Shown one piece after another: positions 1 to 7,659 of a stretch of DNA of 42,144 nt. Under the pieces are notes generated by a model. The model ran no database searches. It was not told the DNA's origin and saw nothing but the letters and a program-made list of their open reading frames with translations. The position numbers and the translations under genes were made by a program. Location of the stretch: positions 1-42,144 of the forward strand of contig JBKPDL010000007.1 of the NCBI GenBank assembly GCA_046727855.1, read 5' to 3'. Within the stretch, counting starts at the first letter, position 1, and each line of letters opens with the position of its first letter. This DNA is from DASPWV01 sp046727855. GTDB lineage: Bacteria; Acidobacteriota; Vicinamibacteria; Vicinamibacterales; UBA2999.

Positions 1-11
1 TTGTAGCTTTT

Positions 12-266
12 CTACCATCCCGCGTATCGCCCGAGATTCTCGTAGACGATCACAAGCAGCGCGGCGCCCAGACAGAGCATGGCGTAAAGGCTCGGCTTGA
101 CGTTGGGGAGCATCTCGTCGCGAATCACCGGCCACGCGACCAGTCCATAGATATAAACGGCGAGGGCGGCTGGCCACGGCGCCGGCACGGCAGCCGCGCG
201 CAACACTACTGCCGCGATGATCGCGACTCCCGTCGCGCAGAAATATCGCTGCTGGGCGTAATCCAC
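12..266 (-). CDS. Small three-helix membrane protein, unknown function
   Basis: An 84-residue protein, almost entirely hydrophobic. Three apparent membrane segments lie at about residues 9-28, 32-48 and 60-77, with a short charged loop (RDEMLPNVKPS) before the last one. The only start fitting the full first helix is a GTG at 266; the first ATG inside would remove two helices. It is divergent from the DUF4097 gene, with 177 bp between them. I recognise no family or catalytic motif. A small integral membrane protein is all that can be said; its reality rests on the coherent hydrophobic pattern and a full-length frame. Confidence 0.55.
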   Translation of the reverse strand: MDYAQQRYFCATGVAIIAAVVLRAAAVPAPWPAALAVYIYGLVAWPVIRDEMLPNVKPSLYAMLCLGAALLVIVYENLGRYAGW

Positions 267-443
267 GAAAAGCTCCGATATTCGGGGAGAGAAAAGCTTC
301 GGCAGGCGCCGCTAAAGCTCTGCCATTTTATCGTAGCCGCACGCCTGATCTCCAGATCTCGGGACGGTTGCGTGTAACTTTTTCGCGTTCCGGTCTGATA
401 AACCCTTACTGCGCCGTTCCCGTCTATTCGGACCGAGGAACCT
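267..443. other. Divergent intergenic region
   Basis: A 177-bp gap between the leftward small membrane protein and the rightward DUF4097 gene. It must hold both promoters. A purine-rich AGGAA at 435-439 just before the ATG at 444 is a plausible ribosome site. I see an A/T-rich patch around 375-405 (CTTTTTCGCG, then TGATAAAC) but no convincing -35/-10 pair with correct spacing. Confidence 0.4.
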
Positions 444-1247
444 ATGAAACGCGCCCACCTGAAGGTTTTCGCCCTCTTGTTCGCCCTGTTGCTCGCCCAG
501 CCGGCGTTTGCCCAGCGGAATCGCGATCGGGATCGAGATCGGGACTGGGATCGCGACCAGGACGAAGGTCCGCGCCAAACCGAAACGTTTGACCGGACGG
601 TCCCTCTTGCCCCGGGCGGCACCGTGCGGCTCAAGACGTTTTCCGGGCGAGTCACCATCACCGGAACCGGCGGCAGCCAGGTGGTCGTTCATGCCGTCCG
701 TCGCGCGTCAGCTGAGCGGCTGCGCGACATCCAGTTGGAAGTGCGTCAGGAAGGCAACATCGTGGACATCGACGCGAATCACCAGCTGGTCGAGCGGCGC
801 AATAACAACGTGGTTGAAACCGATTTTGACATTCAGGTGCCGTCGCAGACGCGGCTCGATCTGAGGACCTTCAGCGCGCCCGTATCCGTGACTGGTGTCC
901 GCGGCAATCTCACGGTGGACGGGTTCTCGAGCGAAATCCATTTGACCGACGTCGGTGGGCCCATGCACGTCAAGACGTTCAGCGGCGAAGTATCGGTCGA
1001 AGCGCGCGCCTGGTCCGACGGAGACAATCTCGACATCAACACGTTCTCCGGAGGTGTCACGCTGCGCCTGCCCGACAGCGCGCGGGGCGACATCACGTTC
1101 GATACCTTCAGCGGGAAATTCAACAGCGAACTGCCGGTCACGCTGGCGTCCTCGAGCCGGCGCAATTTCCGCGGGTCGCTCAATGGCGGCGGGAACGCGA
1201 ACTTTCGATTCAAAACGTTCAGTGGGGACGTCGACATCCGCCGCTAA
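444..1247 (+). CDS. Secreted DUF4097-type beta-repeat protein
   Basis: A 267-residue exported protein. A signal peptide occupies residues 1-23, with a cleavage-like AFA before Gln24. A short Arg-Asp dipeptide run (about 27-40) follows. From about residue 50 the protein consists of beta-strand repeats in which TFSG or a close variant recurs near residues 65, 142, 178, 200, 221 and 259, separated by V-x-V/T-x-G strands. This is the pattern of the DUF4097 (adhesin-like, right-handed beta-helix) family. The molecular function of that family is not established; members often sit near envelope-stress or anti-sigma genes, none of which is visible here. The ATG at 444 is supported by the signal peptide and AGGAA upstream. 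Confidence 0.8.
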   Translation: MKRAHLKVFALLFALLLAQPAFAQRNRDRDRDRDWDRDQDEGPRQTETFDRTVPLAPGGTVRLKTFSGRVTITGTGGSQVVVHAVRRASAERLRDIQLEVRQEGNIVDIDANHQLVERRNNNVVETDFDIQVPSQTRLDLRTFSAPVSVTGVRGNLTVDGFSSEIHLTDVGGPMHVKTFSGEVSVEARAWSDGDNLDINTFSGGVTLRLPDSARGDITFDTFSGKFNSELPVTLASSSRRNFRGSLNGGGNANFRFKTFSGDVDIRR

Positions 1248-1257
1248 CGCGGCGGGA

Positions 1258-1330
1258 GTGTCAGTTTCCAGTTCAAAGTTTCGAGTCAAAGTTCAGTTCA
1301 GTTATTCGTTCGAACTGACAACGGAAGTTC
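1258..1330. repeat. Degenerate GTTCAAAGTT-like word repeat
   Basis: Just after the DUF4097 stop codon the + strand runs through related words: AGTTTCCAGTTCAAAGTTTCG, then GTCAAAGTTCAGTTCAGTTATTCG, then TTCGAACTGAC. These are imprecise tandem copies of a GTTCA(A)AG word. They look like low-complexity intergenic expansion rather than a binding site. No gene is present. Confidence 0.4.
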
Positions 1331-1364
1331 TTGGTCCGAATCTTCTTGAATTCCCCGACGTCCT

Positions 1365-1670
1365 GATCTCCCTGATCTCCCCGCTCTCCCGGTTAACTCC
1401 CGATCTCCCTGCCCTCCCTGTTACCTCTCCCCGATCTCCCTGACCTTCGTGTTACGTCTCCCCATCTCCCTGCCCTCCCTGTTACCTCTCCCCGATCTCC
1501 CTGACCTTCGTGTTACGTCTCCCCGATCTCCCTGATCTCCCTGTTATCTCTCCCCGATCTCCCTGATCTCCCTGTTATCTCTCCCCGATCTCCCCGATCT
1601 CCCTGTTATCTCTCCCGGATCTCCCCGACCTCTCTGTTGCCTCTCCCAATCTCCCTGCCCTCCTTGTGAA
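1365..1670. repeat. Tandem array of about nine ~30-bp units (TCTCCCCGATCTCCCTG)
   Basis: A pyrimidine-rich array on the + strand. Each unit contains TCTCCCCGATCTCCCTG followed by a variant such as ATCTCCCTGTTA or ACCTTCGTGTTA. A higher-order period of 61 bp is visible: the block starting TTACCTCTCCCCGATC at 1421 recurs at 1482. Beyond 1520 the units are nearly identical at about 30-31 bp. Read on the minus strand (the direction of the MFS gene) it is a purine array with many GGG/GGGG tracts. The left part is untranslated; the right part (about 1606-1670) supplies the last codons and stop of the MFS gene. A related array lies on the other side of that gene. Confidence 0.9.
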
Positions 1671-2964
1671 CAATCGCCGCGCGCATACCCTCTGCCTCAT
1701 CGACTCGCGACAGGAGCAACGCCCCCGCTGCAAAGAACACGATGATAAACAGCACCGCCGTACGGCTCGAGCCGGTCAGCAGCACACTCAGCGTGAACAC
1801 GAGCGGACCGAGAACCGTGGCGAAGCGCTCCGCCACAGCGTAGAACCCGAAGAACTCCGACGTTTTGTTCATTGGAATGAGGCGCGCGAACAACGCACGG
1901 CTCAGCGCCTGGCTGCCTCCCTGCACGCTCGCGACCAGACCCGCAAGCATGAAGAAATGCGCGACCGTCGTCATGAAGTAGCCCAGGATCGACGTGAACG
2001 TGTAGACCGCGAGCGCGATGAAGAGCGCACGTATGGTGCCGATGCGTGTGCCGAGCGCTCCGAACAGGAACGAGAACGGGATGCCGAGGAATTGCACCAT
2101 CACAAACGCTGCAATCTGCGCCGTCCGGTCGATGCCCATTTCGGCGCCGTAGATCGACGCCATGCGGATGATGGTTTGGATGCCGTCCTGATACAGCAGC
2201 ATGGCGATGAAGAGCAGAAAGGCGTGCTTGTACTTGCGGATGTCGCGAAACGTTCGGCCGAGCCGCCCGAACGCGGCGAAAAGGACCCTCTCACCGCGAT
2301 GCTCGCCGGCATCCAATGCCACTTTCGGCTCGGGGACTCTACGGAACAACGGGAGAGAGAAAACGGCCCACCAGACGGCAACGCTCACGAACGCCGCCTT
2401 GGTGGCCGCCGCGGTATCGGGGAAACCGAACATCTCCGGCTTCAAGATCCACGCGAGGTTGACCAGGAGCAGCGTTCCGCCGCCAAGATAGCCAAGCGCA
2501 TAGCCGGCCGACGACACCCGATCCGTTTCTTCGGGCCGCGCGACGTGTGGGAGCAGCGAATCGTAAAAAACGAGCGATCCCGACACGCCGATGTTGCCGA
2601 TGATGAACAGGATCGACGCCAACTGCCAGTCGCCGCGTCCAATACCCGCCATCGCCGCGCACGAAACGACGCCGACGATCATGAAACCAAGGAGGAGCCG
2701 TTTCTTGATGCCGGTGAAGTCCGCAATAGCGCCAAGAATGGGCGACGCAATGGCGACGATGGCCACCGACAGCGTCGTGATGGCGCCAAAGCGCGCCGTC
2801 GCCTGCGCGGGATCGACGTCAGCGGATGCGTAGCTCCCATAGAAAGCGGGAAAAACGGCAGTAATGACCGTGGTGAAGTAGGCGGAATTGGCCCAGTCGT
2901 ACCAAGCCCAGGCGCGCTGTTCGGGGGTGACGAGACCGACTTTGGCAAGAAGGCGCGCGATCAA
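1606..2964 (-). CDS. MFS transporter, UMF1 / Atg22-like family
   Basis: A 452-residue polytopic membrane protein. The N-terminus carries the WAWYDWANSAYFTT signature seen in UMF1/vacuole-effluxer-like MFS proteins. About 12 hydrophobic segments follow, with an MFS-type basic/acidic loop (ADFTGIKKR) after the second. The substrate is unknown; the eukaryotic relative Atg22 exports amino acids from vacuoles, but bacterial members are uncharacterised. The frame opens with TTG at 2964; no ATG or GTG lies near it before the signature, so TTG is the best start. The last ~20 residues (from HKEGREIGRG) are a hydrophilic Glu/Arg/Gly tail encoded by the downstream tandem array, so the original stop was probably nearer residue 430. 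Confidence 0.85.
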   Translation of the reverse strand: MIARLLAKVGLVTPEQRAWAWYDWANSAYFTTVITAVFPAFYGSYASADVDPAQATARFGAITTLSVAIVAIASPILGAIADFTGIKKRLLLGFMIVGVVSCAAMAGIGRGDWQLASILFIIGNIGVSGSLVFYDSLLPHVARPEETDRVSSAGYALGYLGGGTLLLVNLAWILKPEMFGFPDTAAATKAAFVSVAVWWAVFSLPLFRRVPEPKVALDAGEHRGERVLFAAFGRLGRTFRDIRKYKHAFLLFIAMLLYQDGIQTIIRMASIYGAEMGIDRTAQIAAFVMVQFLGIPFSFLFGALGTRIGTIRALFIALAVYTFTSILGYFMTTVAHFFMLAGLVASVQGGSQALSRALFARLIPMNKTSEFFGFYAVAERFATVLGPLVFTLSVLLTGSSRTAVLFIIVFFAAGALLLSRVDEAEGMRAAIVHKEGREIGRGNREVGEIRER

Positions 2965-3017
2965 CCCGCGCAGGATACCTCAGCGCTACGTTTCAATTGC
3001 CAGTTTCTCTGATCTTT

Positions 3018-3147
3018 CTTCCCGATCTCTCTGATCTCCCTGTTCACTTGCTCCCTGATCTCCCTGATCTCCCTGTTCACTTGCTCCCTGATCTCCCTGA
3101 TCTCCCTGTTCTCTTTCTCCCTGATCTCCCTGATCTCCCTGTTCTCT
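3018..3147. repeat. Tandem array of four ~33-bp units (CTCCCTGATC)
   Basis: Four near-identical units on the + strand starting at about 3018, 3051, 3084 and 3117. Each has CTCCCTGATCTCCCTG, another ATCTCCCTG, then a TTCACTTG or TTCTCTTT end. The array runs directly into the stop codon of the second ABC permease (3148-3150) and fills most of the gap before the MFS start. On the transcribed minus strand each unit has three GGG tracts separated by AGATCA, so the RNA or DNA could form G-quadruplex-like structures. Each unit also has at least two GATC sites. Confidence 0.9.
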
Positions 3148-4263
3148 CTACGCGAGCCGTTTCGTCGATCGCAGCGTCGCGAGCGTCAGCATCACCAAGC
3201 CCCAGCACAGGAGCGCGAGCGCCTGCGGCCACAACGTCTCGAGGCCCACGCCCTTGAGGAAGATGCCGCGCAGCATCACCAGGAAGTAGCGCAACGGAAT
3301 CAAGTACGTGATCGGCTGGATCCATCCTGGCATGTTCTCGATCGGGAAGATGAAGCCGGAGAGGTAGATCATCGGTGTGAGGAAGAAAAACGTGGTCGTC
3401 ATCATCGCCTGTTGCTGCGTCGACGAGATGGTCGAGATGAAGAGGCCGAGCCCGAGCGTCGACAACAAGTAGACACCGCACATTGCAAACAGCAGCGCGA
3501 GGCTGCCGCGCAGAGGCACTTCAAACCAGAAGATTGCGACGACCAGCACCAGGCACACGTCGATCATGCCGATCACGGCGTAGGGCACGAGTTTGCCGAC
3601 AATCAGTTCCCAGCGCGCCAGCGGCGTCACGTTGAGCTGCTCGAGCGTACCAAGTTCCTTCTCGCGCACAATCGCCATCGCCGAGAGGTTCGTGGTGATC
3701 ACAAGGAGAAGCAACGCCACGATTCCGGGGATCATGAAATCCCGGCTCTCGAGATCCGGGTTGAACCACACTCTGATCGCCGGCGTCACGAGCCGTTCAG
3801 GCTCGCCGCCAATGCGTTCGGCAATGAGGTCCTGCGTGTAGCCGCCGACCAGCACACGCGCATAACCGAGTGCGACGTTCGTTGAATTGGAATCAGTCCC
3901 GTCGGCGACGACCTGAAGCGAAGCCGTTTGTCCGCTTTCCACGAGACGTCCGTACTCCGCCGGAATGCAGAGCGCCATCCAAGCGGTGCCTCGTTCCAGC
4001 CACGGATCGATTTCGTTGGTCGAGCCGAGTAGACCGACAATCGTGAAGTTGTCGGACGCGTCGAAGCGCGTGATCAATTCGCGGCTGGCGGCGGAACGAT
4101 CGGCGTCGACCACGACCACGGGCACATCTTTCACGTCGGTGGTCGCCGCATATCCAAGGACCGTCAACTGGATGATGGGCGCCAGGATGACAATCAAAAA
4201 GAGGCGCGGATCCTGCCTCAACTCCAGCACTTCTTTCCGCATGAGATGAACAAGGCGCGTCAT
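3148..4263 (-). CDS. ABC-2 type permease (YbhR/YbhS-like), distal
   Basis: A 371-residue integral membrane subunit of the exporter. It has the ABC2_membrane_3 layout: one N-terminal helix (about residues 24-42), a large periplasmic domain (about 45-170) with the segment VVVVDADRSAASREL, then a cluster of five or six helices (about 175-365). The charged stretch VREKELGTLEQL between helices is typical of the family and probably contacts the ATPase. The start chosen is ATG 4263, giving a 10-bp gap from the upstream permease; the open frame runs further upstream but would then overlap that gene with arginine-rich, non-membrane sequence. It is the same length as its neighbour and clearly paralogous. 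Confidence 0.93.
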   Translation of the reverse strand: MTRLVHLMRKEVLELRQDPRLFLIVILAPIIQLTVLGYAATTDVKDVPVVVVDADRSAASRELITRFDASDNFTIVGLLGSTNEIDPWLERGTAWMALCIPAEYGRLVESGQTASLQVVADGTDSNSTNVALGYARVLVGGYTQDLIAERIGGEPERLVTPAIRVWFNPDLESRDFMIPGIVALLLLVITTNLSAMAIVREKELGTLEQLNVTPLARWELIVGKLVPYAVIGMIDVCLVLVVAIFWFEVPLRGSLALLFAMCGVYLLSTLGLGLFISTISSTQQQAMMTTTFFFLTPMIYLSGFIFPIENMPGWIQPITYLIPLRYFLVMLRGIFLKGVGLETLWPQALALLCWGLVMLTLATLRSTKRLA

Positions 4264-4273
4264 GATTCGCGGA

Positions 4274-5389
4274 CTAAAGGCCCGCCCTCCATTCCCTGCC
4301 CAGCCGTACGGCGGCCAGCGTGAGCATGACAGTGGCGAAGATCGCGAGCGCCACCATGTCCCACCAAAAGGCCTGCAACGCCGTGCCCTTGAGGACGACC
4401 GATCGCAGGGCCACGAGGAAGTAGCGCGCCGGGACAATATACGTGATGACCTGCACCGCCGTCGGCATACTCGAGATCGGGAAAATGAAACCCGAAAGAA
4501 TGAACGTCGGCAGAAACGACGACAACAGCGCGAGCTGAAAGGCCACCTGTTGCGTGGGCGCGACACTCGAGATCAACAAACCTTGCGCCTGCGCGCCAAT
4601 CAGGAACAACCCGATCGCCGCGCACAGCAACAGCCACGATCCACGCATCGGCAGGTCGAACAGGAGCATCGCGGCGACGATGATCAGGATGGCGGAGGCG
4701 AAGGAGAGTACGAGATAGGGCAGCGTTTTGCCGGCGATGAACGATGCCGGATCGACGGGCGCCATCCGCACCTGCTCCATGGTCCCCCGCTCTTTTTCAC
4801 GGACGATTGACAGCGCGGTTGAGATGACCGCCGTGATCATGGAGATATAGGCGATCAGTCCCGGCACCAGGAACAAGGTGCTCCGGAGCTGAGGGTTGTA
4901 CCAGACCTGCGACTCGAGCGCGATCGGCGCGCGAATTGTCACCTCACCTTCGAACGTGGCGGAGACCTCGGAAACGATGGCCTGTGCGTACCCAATCACG
5001 GTAGTGGCGGTGTTGGCGTTCTCGCCGTCCACGATCACCTGCACCTCAGTGGAGCGGCGGTTGATCACGTCGGTGGCAAAGCCCTCCGGAATCACCAGCG
5101 CTGCGCGCGCCTGATTGCGGTCGAGCGCCCGTTCGATTTGTTCGTCGGACGTGACGTCCGCCGCGAGGTCGAAATATCCGGAATTGACAAACGCAGAAAT
5201 CACCTCGCGGCTGGCGGCCGATCGATCGCGGTCCTGCACGACCAGCCGGATATTGCGGATGTCGAAATTCAGTGCGTAGCCATAGAGCAGCAGGAACATC
5301 GCGGGAACAAACAGTAGAATCATGAGCGTGCGCCGGTCGCGCGCGATCTGGCGGAGCTCCTTGGTGGCAACGGCCAGGGCCTTGTACAT
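4274..5389 (-). CDS. ABC-2 type permease (YbhS-like), proximal
   Basis: A 371-residue permease with a cytoplasmic N-terminus (ATKELRQIARDRRT), a first helix at about 24-42, and a periplasmic domain with VVQDRDRSAASREV and VIVDGENANTATTVIGYA. A C-terminal helix bundle contains VREKERGTMEQVRMAPV, the conserved coupling segment. It starts directly after the ATPase stop, its ATG being adjacent at 5389. It probably forms a heterodimer with the 371-residue paralogue just downstream, together making the inner-membrane pore. The substrate is unknown; YbhSR relatives have been linked to drug and cation export, which is knowledge of the family and is not visible here. Confidence 0.93.
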   Translation of the reverse strand: MYKALAVATKELRQIARDRRTLMILLFVPAMFLLLYGYALNFDIRNIRLVVQDRDRSAASREVISAFVNSGYFDLAADVTSDEQIERALDRNQARAALVIPEGFATDVINRRSTEVQVIVDGENANTATTVIGYAQAIVSEVSATFEGEVTIRAPIALESQVWYNPQLRSTLFLVPGLIAYISMITAVISTALSIVREKERGTMEQVRMAPVDPASFIAGKTLPYLVLSFASAILIIVAAMLLFDLPMRGSWLLLCAAIGLFLIGAQAQGLLISSVAPTQQVAFQLALLSSFLPTFILSGFIFPISSMPTAVQVITYIVPARYFLVALRSVVLKGTALQAFWWDMVALAIFATVMLTLAAVRLGREWRAGL

Positions 5390-6307
5390 TTACGCACTCA
5401 CTACATCTAGAAAGACGTCTTCGAGCGACGGCGCGACACGTGTCGCCGAGCGGACGGGATGTCCCGCTTGCACCAGCAACTCGCGTAACGAGTCCGGCTC
5501 GACGGTTTGCGACTTCAACACCGCGTGCACAGCGGTACCAAAAAGGCTCGTCTTCTCGACTTCGGGCAAGGCTTCGAGCGCTTCCATTACTTCTACGGGC
5601 CGATCCGTCGTGATCTCGATGATTGGCCGCGACTGAAATCGTTCCTTCAGTGACGTGGCGCTGCCGAGCGCCGCCAGTTTGCCCGCGTGGATGATCGCGA
5701 TGCGGTGACAGTGTTCTGCCTCGTCGAGGTAGTGGGTTGTTACGAGAACGGTGACGCCCTCGCGCGAGAGATTGCCGATCAAATCCCAGAACTGCCGCCG
5801 CGAAAGCGGATCGACACCTCCGGTGGGCTCGTCGAGGAACACGATCGGCGGCTGATGGAGAATCGCGCAGCCCAGCGCCAGGCGTTGACGCCAGCCGCCG
5901 GCGAGGTCGCGAGTCAGCGTGTTCTCGCGTCCCTTGAGGCCGGCCATGTCGAGGACAAACGCGCGTCGCCGTTCGAGCGTCTCGCGATCGAGACCGTAGA
6001 CCCCGCCAAAGAACGTGATGTTCTGATTGACGGTGAGCGCTTCGTAGAGCGAAAACCGCTGCGACATGTAACCAATACGGCGTTTGACGGCTTCGGGGTC
6101 GCGAGCAACGTCGATGCCACCGACCCGCGCAGTCCCGGAGGTGGGCCGCAACAGGCCGCACAACATGCGAATGGTCGTCGATTTACCGGCGCCGTTCGCG
6201 CCGAGGAAGCCGAAGATCTCTCCCACCTCCACGTCGAACGAAATGTGATCGACAGCGGTGAACGTCCCGAACTTGCGCGTGAAGTCTTTGACCTCGATCG
6301 CCAGCAT
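5390..6307 (-). CDS. ABC exporter ATPase B (C-terminal YbhF-like half)
   Basis: A 305-residue ATP-binding subunit. Walker A is GANGAGKST (about residue 35-43) and the Q-loop region is YMSQRFSLYEALTV. The signature is LAGGW rather than consensus LSGGQ, Walker B is IVFLDEPTGGVD, and the H-loop is VTTHYLDEAE with its histidine intact. The last ~80 residues form an accessory domain. Its ATG shares one base with the TolC-like stop (TAATG at 6305-6309), indicating translational coupling. With ATPase A (7656-8573) it would equal the two halves of the fused E. coli YbhF. The degenerate signature here and the missing H-loop histidine in ATPase A suggest a hetero-ATPase with one weak site. Confidence 0.94.
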   Translation of the reverse strand: MLAIEVKDFTRKFGTFTAVDHISFDVEVGEIFGFLGANGAGKSTTIRMLCGLLRPTSGTARVGGIDVARDPEAVKRRIGYMSQRFSLYEALTVNQNITFFGGVYGLDRETLERRRAFVLDMAGLKGRENTLTRDLAGGWRQRLALGCAILHQPPIVFLDEPTGGVDPLSRRQFWDLIGNLSREGVTVLVTTHYLDEAEHCHRIAIIHAGKLAALGSATSLKERFQSRPIIEITTDRPVEVMEALEALPEVEKTSLFGTAVHAVLKSQTVEPDSLRELLVQAGHPVRSATRVAPSLEDVFLDVVSA

Positions 6308-7659
6308 TACCGTCCCAGGGCGCGTTCGAGACGCGCTTCCGCAAGGTTGAGATTCGAAGCGGCGCGCGTGTGATCGAGCTCCGCCTGGAGCAGCGTGACC
6401 TGCGCGTCGAGTACGTCAGTGCTGGTCGCGACACCAACGCGGAAGCGTTCGCCGAGCACGCGGCGCGCTTCCTGTGCGCTGGCGACGGTGTCTGCTGCCG
6501 CGGCCAGGACCGCGCGCGCCGATTCGATGTCCAGTTGCCGTTGCCGCACTTCGAGCGCGATGAGCGTGTCCAGATCTGCCAGCTGCTCACGCAGTGCGGC
6601 GGCGTTGGCGCCCGCTTCAGCCGCTTCGGCCTTCGATCGACCGCCGTCCCAGAGCGGCCAGCTCACGTTCAACGTCGCGTCCCAAAAGCCGCGCCACTCA
6701 GCCGCGCGAGGGAAAATGCGCGGATTGGGATTCGCGAAGTCGCCGTTTGCGCTCACGGCGATGGTTGGTTTAAGGCCAGCGGCGGCGGCCGTTTGTCGCT
6801 CCTCGGCGGCGGCCACTCGTTCGCGCAGGGCGTCGCGCTCAGCCCGCTCCTGCAGAGCGGCGGCAACCAGATCCTCCTGAGATTCGGCAACGGCGCCGGC
6901 AGGGGGCTGCAACTCGATCCGTACGTCGGCGTCGCTCGGTAAGCCGGTCAGGCGTTTGAGATCGAGATCGGTCGCACGCTGCGCGTTCTGCGTTTCGATC
7001 AGCTGCATGCGCTCGCGCGAGCGCTGCGCTTCTGCGGACGCGACGTCGCTCGGCGGCACCAGGCCCGCGTCGAACATCGCTTTGATGTCTCGTACGTGCG
7101 CCTCAGCGCGCTCGAGCGCCTCCTGAAACACGCGTACCGCGTCATCCGCGGTGGCGCGCGCCCAGAACGCGCGCGTCACCTCGAGCCGGAGATCGGCCCT
7201 TGTCACGCGCAGTTCGGCGGCCACTGCCCTCGCTTCGGCTTCAGCCGCACGCTCGAGGGCATCGCTGCGCCCAGAGGTGTAGATCGGCCACTGCAGTCCC
7301 GCGTGCGTGAAGTAATTGTCCGGAATGTCGGGATAGATCACGTTAATCCGCCCGGTTGGCTGCAGCACGCCGAACGGCACGATGTGATCGGTCCGGGTGT
7401 AGCCGCCGCTCACCGTCACAGTGGGACGATCCGCCGCACGCCGGATGCCGATGGTCGCTTGAGCCTGGGTCTCTCGGGCGCGCATCTCGGCAAGACGGTG
7501 GCTGGTGTCGCTGGCGCGCGAAAGTGCGTCTTCGAGCGTGAGCGGCACCGTGGCCGGCTGCGCGAGCGCGTCGGCCGCCGCAAAGAATACCATCACAACA
7601 ACGGTCGCCGGCCTGAAGGTCCGGGCTACCCGGGGTGGGCTGGAGGTCGTATGTTTCAT
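6307..7659 (-). CDS. TolC-family outer-membrane efflux protein
   Basis: A 450-residue outer-membrane channel. A signal peptide spans about residues 1-34 (hydrophobic VVVMVFFAAADALA, then Gln-Pro). PLTLEDALSRA, a typical opening of outer membrane efflux proteins, follows. The rest is long alpha-helical coiled-coil repeats rich in Ala, Glu and Arg in two homologous halves, including VATSTDVLDAQVTLLQAE near the C-terminus, a hallmark of the second half. The ATG at 7659 is chosen because it overlaps the ATPase A stop (ATGA) and begins the signal peptide; a longer open frame upstream to 7794 lacks signal features. It lies between the two ATPase genes, an unusual position, and completes the tripartite exporter. 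Confidence 0.93.
   Translation of the reverse strand: MKHTTSSPPRVARTFRPATVVVMVFFAAADALAQPATVPLTLEDALSRASDTSHRLAEMRARETQAQATIGIRRAADRPTVTVSGGYTRTDHIVPFGVLQPTGRINVIYPDIPDNYFTHAGLQWPIYTSGRSDALERAAEAEARAVAAELRVTRADLRLEVTRAFWARATADDAVRVFQEALERAEAHVRDIKAMFDAGLVPPSDVASAEAQRSRERMQLIETQNAQRATDLDLKRLTGLPSDADVRIELQPPAGAVAESQEDLVAAALQERAERDALRERVAAAEERQTAAAAGLKPTIAVSANGDFANPNPRIFPRAAEWRGFWDATLNVSWPLWDGGRSKAEAAEAGANAAALREQLADLDTLIALEVRQRQLDIESARAVLAAAADTVASAQEARRVLGERFRVGVATSTDVLDAQVTLLQAELDHTRAASNLNLAEARLERALGR

Noticed and set aside
368..401. Sigma-70 promoter before the DUF4097 gene
   Set aside because: TTGCGT and TGATAA are present but about 22 bp apart, too far for a standard promoter.
1666..3012. 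448-codon open frame on the + strand antisense to the MFS gene
   Set aside because: Its translation is Arg/Glu/His-rich without any domain, while the minus strand encodes a clear MFS transporter; long antisense frames are expected in GC-rich DNA.
1365..3147. CRISPR array at the CTCCCTGATC repeats
   Set aside because: Units are contiguous and degenerate, with no unique spacers of constant length and no cas gene.
5046..6161. 371-codon open frame on the minus strand in another frame of ATPase B
   Set aside because: Arg/Ser-rich out-of-frame shadow; Walker motifs are in the other frame.
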